Assembly: GCA_003132905.1 (NCBI GenBank)
Contig: PKZC01000242.1
Coordinates: 13,324-20,608, forward strand
Direction: 5' to 3'
Length of the DNA: 7,285 nucleotides
From: Bryobacterales bacterium
GTDB taxonomy: Bacteria > Acidobacteriota > Terriglobia > Bryobacterales > Bryobacteraceae
Numbering within the stretch: the stretch's first letter is position 1; every line of letters begins with the position of its first letter. The notes under the pieces were generated by a model. The model saw only the letters and a program-made list of their open reading frames with translations, was not told the DNA's origin and searched no databases. Shown piece after piece: positions 1 through 5,683 of the stretch. The translations under genes and the position numbers were made by a program.

Positions 1-1374
1 GACGCCAACGCGCATCCCTCGCTCGCGAACGGACGGATCTTCATCGGAAGCACCGCCGGCACGGTCTATTCCCTGGATGCAGCGTCGGGCTGCATTCGCT
101 GGTACTACAACGCCGCAGGCGGCGTGCGAGCGGCCATCAGCATTGGCAAGATCCAAACTGACTCGGGATCGCGCTATGCGGCTTTCTTCGGCGACGGCAG
201 CGCTTTCGCCTACGCGGTGGACGCCGACACGGGCAAGTTGCTTTGGAAGACTAAGGTGGAGAGCTTCCCGGTGGGGCATATTACGGGATCGCTGGTCTTC
301 TATAACAACCGAGTCTACGTACCAGTGGCATCGGGCGAAGAAGGCGCCGGAGCGTCACCCGACTATGAGTGCTGCCGCTTCCGCGGAAGTATGGTCGCAC
401 TGGACGCGTCCACCGGCAAGCAAGTTTGGAAAACCTACACCATCACGGAAGAACCGCACAAAACCACGAAGAATAAGATTGGGACGCAGCTCTGGGGCCC
501 CTCGGGCGCGCCCATCTGGAGCAGCCCTTCGATCGACGTCAAGCGCAACGCCCTCTATGCGACCACTGGGGACAACTACAGCGATCCCACCAGCCGCATG
601 AGCGATGCGTTCATGGCGTTCGATCTCGACAGCGGAAAAATTCTATGGTCGCGGCAGATGACGGCTGCCGATGCGTATACGTCGGCCTGCCGCATCCCCG
701 ACAAAACCAATTGCCCGGAATCCAATGGTCCGGATTTCGACTTCAGCTCCGGGCCGATTCTGGTGACGCTCGCCAATGGGAAACGCGCTTTGGTGGCGGG
801 ACAGAAATCGGGGCTGGTGCATGCGGTCGACCCTGACAATCAAGGCGAACAACTCTGGAGCGTGCGCGTGGGCGAGGGCGGCACCAACGGCGGCGTTCAA
901 TGGGGTTCGGCGACCGACGGCACGAACGTCTATGTCGCGCTGGCCGATCTGGGTCGCGTGGTGGTTCCCTACAGCCTGAGCACCGATGTGGATCCCAAGC
1001 GCGGCGGCGGCATGTTCGCGCTGCGCCTGGATAGCGGCAAGCAAGTGTGGCACACACCGCCCGTACCGTGTGGGGATCGCAAACGATGCAGCCCGGCGCA
1101 ATCGGCCGCAGTGACCGCCATTCCAGGCGTCGCGTTCTCTGGATCCGTGGACGGGCACCTGCGCGGTTACTCCACCACCGATGGTTCCATCGTTTGGGAC
1201 GTAGACACCATCAAGCCGTATCCGACCGTTAATGGGGTAGAGGGGCACGGCGGATCGATGGACGGGCCTGGTCCAGTTATCGGCGGAGGCATGCTGTTTG
1301 TCAATTCGGGCTACGCGGCCGGCGGAGGGATGCCGGGGAATGTGTTGCTCGCCTTTTCGGTGGATGGGAAGTGA
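1..1374 (+). CDS. PQQ-dependent quinoprotein dehydrogenase, polyvinyl-alcohol-dehydrogenase type (5' partial)
   Basis: The frame is open from base 1 and ends at TGA 1372-1374, giving 457 visible residues; the N-terminus lies outside the window. Seven beta-propeller blade signatures of the (D)xxxG-x3-W kind are visible, including VDADTGKLLW, LDASTGKQVW, FDLDSGKILW and LRLDSGKQVW. Adjacent cysteines (about residues 124-125, in ECCRFRGS) resemble the vicinal disulfide that sits against PQQ in quinoprotein alcohol dehydrogenases. WGPSGAPIW, TGDNYS and GPDFDFSSG are typical of the PVA dehydrogenase family, and the DFD motif is a candidate site for the catalytic Asp. Family members are usually periplasmic, oxidise alcohols and pass electrons to cytochrome c. 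Many carry an N-terminal haem c domain, but no CxxCH is visible here because that end is missing. The substrate cannot be predicted; polyvinyl alcohol itself is unlikely to be the natural one. Family assignment is firm, exact reaction is not. Confidence 0.88.
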   Translation, partial: DANAHPSLANGRIFIGSTAGTVYSLDAASGCIRWYYNAAGGVRAAISIGKIQTDSGSRYAAFFGDGSAFAYAVDADTGKLLWKTKVESFPVGHITGSLVFYNNRVYVPVASGEEGAGASPDYECCRFRGSMVALDASTGKQVWKTYTITEEPHKTTKNKIGTQLWGPSGAPIWSSPSIDVKRNALYATTGDNYSDPTSRMSDAFMAFDLDSGKILWSRQMTAADAYTSACRIPDKTNCPESNGPDFDFSSGPILVTLANGKRALVAGQKSGLVHAVDPDNQGEQLWSVRVGEGGTNGGVQWGSATDGTNVYVALADLGRVVVPYSLSTDVDPKRGGGMFALRLDSGKQVWHTPPVPCGDRKRCSPAQSAAVTAIPGVAFSGSVDGHLRGYSTTDGSIVWDVDTIKPYPTVNGVEGHGGSMDGPGPVIGGGMLFVNSGYAAGGGMPGNVLLAFSVDGK

Positions 1375-1381
1375 ATGAAAG

Positions 1382-1450
1382 CAGAATTCAGAATGCCGGG
1401 GGGCGGTACAACGCTGGTCCATTTCTGAAACCCTAGGATTCTGAATTCTG
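1382..1450. repeat. 13-bp perfect inverted repeat in the intergenic gap
   Basis: CAGAATTCAGAAT at 1382-1394 is the exact reverse complement of ATTCTGAATTCTG at 1438-1450, with a 43-nt loop. The right arm is also the start of the first heptamer array. It begins 7 bp after the dehydrogenase stop, so it could fold in the transcript, but the stem is AT-rich, the loop is long and no T-tract follows, so it is a poor intrinsic terminator. Confidence 0.75.
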
Positions 1451-1494
1451 TATTCTGGATTCTTTCCCAGGATTCTGACTTCTGAGTTCTTTCC
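1431..1494. repeat. Two short heptamer (ATTCTGN) arrays
   Basis: Array 1 runs ATTCTGA (1438), ATTCTGT (1445), ATTCTGG (1452), ATTCT (1459), then TTCC. Array 2 runs ATTCTGA (1472), CTTCTGA (1479), GTTCT (1486), then TTCC. Each is preceded by CCC(T)AGG and ends in TTCTTTCC, so the two are the same unit with one heptamer more or less. Positions 1445-1467 and 1472-1494 agree at 19 of 23 bases. The second array ends one base before the next gene's ATG, leaving no clear Shine-Dalgarno sequence. Function is unknown; similar heptamer tracts seem familiar to me from acidobacterial intergenic DNA, which I cannot verify here. Confidence 0.8.
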
Positions 1495-1495
1495 G

Positions 1496-2242
1496 ATGCA
1501 CCTTTCCCATCGATGCTTCGCTATTACCGGCCTTGGCTATTTGCCGCCTTGGACCGTGAACGCCGGGTTCATCACCGGCGACGAAACCACGCTGATTGTC
1601 GATACGGGCGCCAACGCGGCTGCCGCATCCACCATTCATGGCTACGCATCGATTGCGCGCCCGTCGAACCGGCTGCGGGTGCTCGACACGGAACGGCATT
1701 TCGATCACGTCGGCGGCAACGCCTACTTCCGCGAGCGCGGCATCGATGTTTACGGGCATGCCAGTATTCAGCGCACCGGCGACGAGTTTGGCGCGGAGAT
1801 GTCGGAATACAACGCCGAAATCTCCAATACGGCGCGCCGGTCGCGCCAGGAATCGAAAGTCTTTTATCATGAAACCCGCTTGGCCAATCCGAATTGCCCC
1901 ATCAGTGCAGACTTACGCATGGATCTGGGCGGGTGCGAAGTCGAAATCCTGCTCACCCCCGGCCATACGCCCAGTAACCTCTCGGTGTATGTTCCTTCCG
2001 ACGGGGTCTTGTTCTGCGGCGATTGCCTGGTGAACGGCTATCTGCCGAATCTGGACGCAGGTTCGGTCGGCGATTGGCGCATTTGGCTTGAGTCTCTCGA
2101 CCGCCTGGCGGGCCTGAGTGCGCGCGTTATTGTGCCCGGTCATGGCCCAGTTGCCAAGGGCGACGAGGTACCGCGGCTCATCGAGAGCGTCAGCCAGGTT
2201 TTGCGGCGATCTATTGAAGCTGGGAGATCTCCAACCAGCTAA
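1496..2242 (+). CDS. MBL-fold metallo-hydrolase with non-canonical E-x-H-x-D-H metal motif
   Basis: This 248-residue protein has the metallo-beta-lactamase landmarks in order: VDTG (D36), the metal motif TERHFDHVGGN (residues 65-75), TPGHTPSNLSVY (H157), FCGDCL (D176) and VPGHGP (H216). The usual HxHxDH is here E66-x-H68-x-D70-H71, so the first metal-binding His is replaced by Glu. The remaining ligands (H68, D70, H71, H157, D176, H216) are present, so a metal-dependent hydrolase is still likely. Substrate is unknown; hydrolases of this build include thioesterases, lactonases and beta-lactamase-like enzymes. There is no signal peptide, so it is probably cytoplasmic. ATG 1496 is the first ATG after an in-frame TGA at 1442, but no good ribosome-binding site precedes it because the heptamer array runs up to it. 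It lies 121 bp after a PQQ dehydrogenase and 36 bp before the pentapeptide gene. A link to quinoprotein function is possible but unsupported. Confidence 0.87.
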   Translation: MHLSHRCFAITGLGYLPPWTVNAGFITGDETTLIVDTGANAAAASTIHGYASIARPSNRLRVLDTERHFDHVGGNAYFRERGIDVYGHASIQRTGDEFGAEMSEYNAEISNTARRSRQESKVFYHETRLANPNCPISADLRMDLGGCEVEILLTPGHTPSNLSVYVPSDGVLFCGDCLVNGYLPNLDAGSVGDWRIWLESLDRLAGLSARVIVPGHGPVAKGDEVPRLIESVSQVLRRSIEAGRSPTS

Positions 2243-2278
2243 GACTGCTCAAGTTTTCACCGATAAGCCGATTGGATA

Positions 2279-3247
2279 ATGGAAACGACAAACATTGCCA
2301 ACGGCATCCCGATCGCTGAAATACTCCGGGCGCATGCAAAGTGGTTGCAGGCCCAGATCCAGGGCAGAGCGCATGAAGAAATGCAGGGGGAATCTTTGCA
2401 AGGCCGCTGCATCCTGGATGGCGCAACCTTGAATGGCTTGAACCTGACCGGGGTAGACCTGCAGCGCGCCGTGATCCGAGGCACCACGCTCTTGGATGCC
2501 GAACTTTCCAATGCCAAACTAGGCAAGGCAATCATTGACGCCGTGGACTTCCAACGCGCCTTGCTGGGTGGATCGGATTTCAGCGAAGCGCGTATCGCGG
2601 AAAGCAATTTCGAATCCAGTTGGATGTCCGATGCCACTTTGGCGGACGCTGAAATCCGCAACACCGGCTTTCGTAAGACCAATCTGCGCAACGCGCGCTT
2701 CCAGGGGACATTGCTGGAAGGCTGCAGGTTCCCGGCGGCCACGCTGAGCGCGGCGTGCTTCAATCACTCGCGCATCAAATTGTCCGATTTCTCAGAAAGC
2801 GACCTCACCGATGTGCAATTCGTGCGCGCCCGGGTGGAAAGCAGCCGCTTTTACGCGGCCAAAGGGCAGGATGCGAATTTCAGCAACTGCCTTTTCAAGA
2901 ACTGCGATTTCTCCAGAGCAGACCTGGGGCGGGCGCGATTCTCGCGGGCGGACTTGACAGGATCGCAGTTCGATCGGGCGCAATTGCGGGATGCCGATAT
3001 GCGCCATGCGCAATTGGGCGGAGTGATCTTATGCCGTGCCGATCTCACAGGCGCGCGATTCGCGGGAGCGCTGCTCCAGGCGGCGGACCTGCGCGGGGCC
3101 GATCTTGCGAACGCCCGCGAAATGTCCTCGCAACAACTGGCCCAGGCCCGCACCGACGACATGACCATCCTGCCCAATGGCTCGCGCGGCCCCTATAGGC
3201 GGAATTCTGGAGCCGAGCGCGCCGGGAACCGCGCCGGGAACGATTAA
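2279..3247 (+). CDS. Pentapeptide-repeat protein (right-handed quadrilateral beta-helix)
   Basis: The protein has 322 residues. A short N-terminal helical segment (about 10-38, with ILRAHAKWLQAQ) leads into a repeat domain in which a large hydrophobic residue recurs every five positions from L46 to L276: 47 repeats, with only G196 breaking the pattern. Small residues, mostly Ala, precede at i-2, as in the A(D/N)LXX consensus (SRADLTGSQF, LRGADLANAR). At four repeats per turn this predicts close to 12 coils. From residue 91 to 231 the central residue alternates Phe and Leu/Ile. The tail (LAQARTDDMTILPNGS) is a common end for such proteins, followed by a basic, low-complexity end. Known relatives include gyrase-protecting DNA mimics (Qnr, MfpA), but most family members have no known role and nothing here points to gyrase. 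No signal peptide is seen. The stop TAA 3245-3247 touches the stop of the convergent transporter gene. The ribosome-binding site is weak. Confidence 0.9.
   Translation: METTNIANGIPIAEILRAHAKWLQAQIQGRAHEEMQGESLQGRCILDGATLNGLNLTGVDLQRAVIRGTTLLDAELSNAKLGKAIIDAVDFQRALLGGSDFSEARIAESNFESSWMSDATLADAEIRNTGFRKTNLRNARFQGTLLEGCRFPAATLSAACFNHSRIKLSDFSESDLTDVQFVRARVESSRFYAAKGQDANFSNCLFKNCDFSRADLGRARFSRADLTGSQFDRAQLRDADMRHAQLGGVILCRADLTGARFAGALLQAADLRGADLANAREMSSQQLAQARTDDMTILPNGSRGPYRRNSGAERAGNRAGND
3218..3241 (+). repeat. Exact 12-bp tandem duplication at the end of the pentapeptide gene
   Basis: CGCGCCGGGAAC occurs twice in succession (3218-3229 and 3230-3241). It is in frame and encodes RAGN-RAGN immediately before the final Asp and the stop. 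This looks like a recent slippage event in a tolerant C-terminal tail. Confidence 0.9.
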
Positions 3248-4444
3248 CTACGCGCCGACTCCAAAGACGTGTCCCTTGCGCTCCTTGCCGGCCGCCGCTA
3301 CGATTGCAGCCAGCGTGAAAACAGTAACGGCGGTAAGCGCCATGGCGCTTCCATAGCTCATCGTCCTGGCAAAAACCGCTTCGATGTAAACCACCGAACT
3401 GGCCACCAGCACGCCGCATTGATACGAAAAGCCCGGCATGAATCCACGCACAGAATCGGGCGATAGCTCGGACAAATGCGCCGGGATGATGCCCCACGCG
3501 CCTTGCACCATAAACTGAACCATAAACGCTCCCAATACCAACAGCGCGGTGGAAGGCGCATAGACCCACAGAGGAACCATAAGAATCCCTCCCAGCAGCG
3601 CAGTCACCATCACGCGACGGCGGCCGAAGCGGTCTGACAGAAGTCCCATGACGATGCCACCGAGAATCGCGCCGATCATGGAAATGCCGGTCATTACGGA
3701 TCGTTGCGATGGTCCAAAGTGCCACTGGCGCTCGAGGAACGTGGGATACATATCCTGAGTGCCGTGAGAGACGAAGTTCATCATCGTCATCAGAAGCGTC
3801 AGATAGAGGAACAGCTTCCAGTGCGATGTGATGGCGCGCCCCAGCCCGCTCCAGGTTTTCTCGCGGCTCTTTTGCCAGACTTCGGATTCCTTCACGCGGA
3901 AGCGGACGAACAAAGCCAGCAGCGCGGGCAATCCGCCCAGGAAGAACAGCGGACGCCAACCCCAGCGCTGGAACAGGAAGAAATAGGAAATGGCCGCCAG
4001 TAGATTACCCGCGGCATAACCTTCCTGAAGCAATCCGGAGAGGACACCGCGCAGCCGGGGCGGAACTTTCTCCATGGCAAGCGATGCGCCCACGCCCCAC
4101 TCGCCGCCCATGCCAATGCCGAACAGCGCGCGCAGCACCATAAAGGTGGCGTAGTTGGGCGCGAGCCCGGTGGCCACCTCGCAGACGGAATAGAACACCA
4201 GATCGATCATCAGTGGCAGGCGGCGACCGTAGCGGTCTGCCATCAATCCAAAAAGGAACGCGCCTACCGGGCGGAATGCCAGCGTCGCAGTAATGGAAAG
4301 GGCGATCGCGGAATCAGATTTGTGAAATTCTTTACCAATGGCGGTGAGGCACAACGTGACCAGGAAAAAATCGAAAGCATCCAGCGTCCAGCCGAGGAAT
4401 CCGGCAGTCAGGGCGGCGCGGTGATCGGAAGGGGGTTCGGTCAC
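3248..4444 (-). CDS. MFS monocarboxylate transporter, SHS/JEN (lactate/pyruvate) type
   Basis: With a GTG start at 4444 the protein has 398 residues and about 12 membrane segments. Family marks include the acidic pair in TM1 (LDAFDFF, residues 22 and 25), motif A GLMADRYGRR (about 66-75), RALFGIGMGGEWGVG (about 105-119) and the second-half motif A GLLSDRFGRRR (about 267-277). NFVSHGTQDMYPT (about 223-235) fits the JEN signature N-x-x-(S/T)-H-x-(S/T)-Q-D-x3-T exactly, which in yeast Jen1 is needed for lactate/pyruvate transport. I infer proton-coupled uptake of a short monocarboxylate across the inner membrane; the related sialate carrier NanT is a less likely reading. The frame stays open to 4600, but the extra 52 residues are Arg/Ser-rich, lack a membrane segment and would contain the promoter at 4492-4500, so I reject that start. 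No ATG lies between GTG 4444 and the first membrane segment. The stop abuts that of the convergent gene. Confidence 0.88.
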   Translation of the reverse strand: MTEPPSDHRAALTAGFLGWTLDAFDFFLVTLCLTAIGKEFHKSDSAIALSITATLAFRPVGAFLFGLMADRYGRRLPLMIDLVFYSVCEVATGLAPNYATFMVLRALFGIGMGGEWGVGASLAMEKVPPRLRGVLSGLLQEGYAAGNLLAAISYFFLFQRWGWRPLFFLGGLPALLALFVRFRVKESEVWQKSREKTWSGLGRAITSHWKLFLYLTLLMTMMNFVSHGTQDMYPTFLERQWHFGPSQRSVMTGISMIGAILGGIVMGLLSDRFGRRRVMVTALLGGILMVPLWVYAPSTALLVLGAFMVQFMVQGAWGIIPAHLSELSPDSVRGFMPGFSYQCGVLVASSVVYIEAVFARTMSYGSAMALTAVTVFTLAAIVAAAGKERKGHVFGVGA

Positions 4445-4491
4445 GCGGTGGGACCGCCCGCTGCGCCGTGGCGAGAGTTGCGCACGGATGC

Positions 4492-4500
4492 AGTATAGCA
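4492..4500 (-). promoter_or_regulatory. Extended -10 promoter for the transporter gene
   Basis: Read on the minus strand, TGC-TATACT (4500 to 4492) is a strong extended -10 element (TGn plus five of six TATAAT bases). Only weak -35 matches lie 15-16 nt upstream (around TTCAAG), as is usual with an extended -10. Transcription would start near 4485, about 40 nt before GTG 4444, which excludes the longer upstream start of the transporter. Confidence 0.55.
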
Positions 4501-4517
4501 ATCGATAGGCGCTTGAA

Positions 4518-4526
4518 TGGTATTCT
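4518..4526 (+). promoter_or_regulatory. Possible extended -10 for the DUF4159 gene
   Basis: TGG-TATTCT on the + strand fits TGn plus a four-of-six -10 box. It has no recognisable -35. Transcription would begin around 4532, so translation would have to be leaderless at 4531 or start at ATG 4543. This is a weak call based on the motif alone. Confidence 0.25.
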
Positions 4527-4530
4527 CGGG

Positions 4531-5376
4531 ATGGTGGCACCGATGACCGGGCGAAGGACAGCGTGTTTGCTGGGATGCGGCTTGGTTTTTCTCGGCGCAC
4601 TCTATGCGTTTCAGAAACCGTTCCGCCAGCTTCCCGGCGTGGAATATTTCAACTTCGAGTTGACCCCCGATTGGCAAACGCCGGGCGAGTGGACCTTTGC
4701 GCGGCTGATGTTTCCGCCCGGACCGAATGACGGTTATGCGGGCCGTTTCGATGGCGATTTCCGCCAGGGACTTTCGCTGTGGACCCAGGATTATCCGCGC
4801 GCCGACCGTCATTTTTCGCAAGCCGTCCGGCGTTTGACGCGCCTTCAGACGCGCTCGGTGGAGCAGCCCGTGATGATGGAGGATGGCGACGAGGCGTTCA
4901 ACTGGCCCTGGATCTACGCCGTGCAGGTGGGCGAGTGGGGCTTTACGGAAGCGGAAGCCAAGGTGATGCGCGAATATCTGCTGCGCGGCGGCTTCTTCAT
5001 GGCCGACGATTTTCACGGCGACGAAGAATGGGAAATGTTCCTGAAGCGAATTCGCTTCGTGTTTCCGGATCGGCCGATCGTGGATATCCCGAACAACGAC
5101 GCGATTTTTCACACCGTCTTCGACCTGGATGATCGTTTCCAGATTCCTGGCGCGGCGCACCTGTATCAAGGTTGCAAGAATTGCCGCGAAGGCGGTCAAG
5201 GCGCGCACTGGCGGGGCATCTACGACGACAAGGGACGCATCATGGTGGCCATCTCGTATAACTCGGACGTCGGCGATGCTTGGGAATTTGCGGACGATCC
5301 ACAGTATCCGGAGAAGTTTTCAGGGTTGGCGATTCGCGTGGGCGTGAACTATGTGATTTACGCCATGACGCATTGA
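4531..5376 (+). CDS. DUF4159-domain protein with N-terminal membrane anchor or signal peptide
   Basis: With ATG 4531 the product has 281 residues; ATG 4543 (four codons later, MTGRRTACLL) is an equally good start, while an upstream in-frame ATG at 4468 would add 21 residues before the hydrophobic stretch and overlap the divergent promoter region. The N-terminus (GRRTACLLGCGLVFLGALYAF) is a basic patch followed by one hydrophobic segment, so the rest is probably outside the cytoplasm; a lipobox reading at LLGC is possible but its hydrophobic part is too short. DUF4159 landmarks are YPRADRHF (88-95), LRGGFFMADDFHG (151-163), FPDRPI (178-183), GIYDDKGR (229-236), YNSDVGDAWE (243-252) and a C-terminal GVNYVIYAMTH. 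A CKNC pair (C215, C218) sits in the variable stretch before GIYDD. The family has no established function and is, as far as I recall, common in Acidobacteria. The gene is divergent from the transporter and is last in its direction before a 307-bp gap. Confidence 0.85.
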   Translation: MVAPMTGRRTACLLGCGLVFLGALYAFQKPFRQLPGVEYFNFELTPDWQTPGEWTFARLMFPPGPNDGYAGRFDGDFRQGLSLWTQDYPRADRHFSQAVRRLTRLQTRSVEQPVMMEDGDEAFNWPWIYAVQVGEWGFTEAEAKVMREYLLRGGFFMADDFHGDEEWEMFLKRIRFVFPDRPIVDIPNNDAIFHTVFDLDDRFQIPGAAHLYQGCKNCREGGQGAHWRGIYDDKGRIMVAISYNSDVGDAWEFADDPQYPEKFSGLAIRVGVNYVIYAMTH

Positions 5377-5683
5377 GGTGGGTCGGACGCCATGGTCCGC
5401 GTGGGAGTCCTGGTCTGGACCTAGGTCACATGTCAACGAGTGGCTAACGTAGGAGCTGTCAATGCCACCTCCCTTCATGGGCTTTCGCCTTATCTCAAGC
5501 GCGAGCGGCACAGGTACGGGATGGCGACTAAACGCTTATGGTTTCCGTGGACGGCGTTTCCCGGGAGTCATCGTCCGCTCCGAGGACCACCACTTGCGAA
5601 TCAGAGCTTTCTCGCGACCAACCGGCGCTGGGCCACAGTGAGCCTTAGTAAGATGTGGGTCCACTTCCGCTGATGGCCACTCC
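5377..5683. other. 307-bp gap with small inverted repeats, no convincing gene
   Basis: Several short frames cross this stretch, including one of 77 codons on the + strand from GTG 5440, but none has a ribosome-binding site, a recognisable domain or coding-like composition. Close to the DUF4159 stop are CGGAC-GCCATG-GTCCG (5384-5399), an imperfect hairpin at 5409-5425, and the 10-bp palindrome GACCTAGGTC (5418-5427). None is followed by a T-tract, so a classic terminator is not supported. TGTCAA occurs at 5431 and again at 5457; these read as perfect -35 boxes on the minus strand, but no -10 box lies at the right distance. Confidence 0.5.

Noticed and set aside
643..1422. 259-codon minus-strand frame opposite the dehydrogenase
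   Set aside because: It is a shadow of the PQQ dehydrogenase; the + strand shows clear family motifs and this frame shows none.
1431..1494. CRISPR array
   Set aside because: The repeats are 7 bp and contiguous, without spacers of regular length; this is a heptamer tandem array.
3045..3959. 304-codon minus-strand frame overlapping the transporter and the pentapeptide gene
   Set aside because: It is out of frame with the transporter, Arg/Gly-rich, and covers two genes with strong family evidence.
4445..4600. 52-residue N-terminal extension of the transporter up to ATG 4600
   Set aside because: It is Arg/Ser-rich, has no membrane segment, overlaps the divergent gene and contains the transporter's own likely promoter.
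5384..5427. Intrinsic terminator of the DUF4159 gene
   Set aside because: Short stems and a palindrome exist, but none is GC-rich and long enough or followed by a T-tract.
5440..5673. 77-codon + strand frame in the gap before the TIR gene
   Set aside because: It starts with GTG without a ribosome-binding site, has no recognisable domain, and reads as basic, Trp/Arg-rich low-quality sequence typical of non-coding GC-rich DNA.
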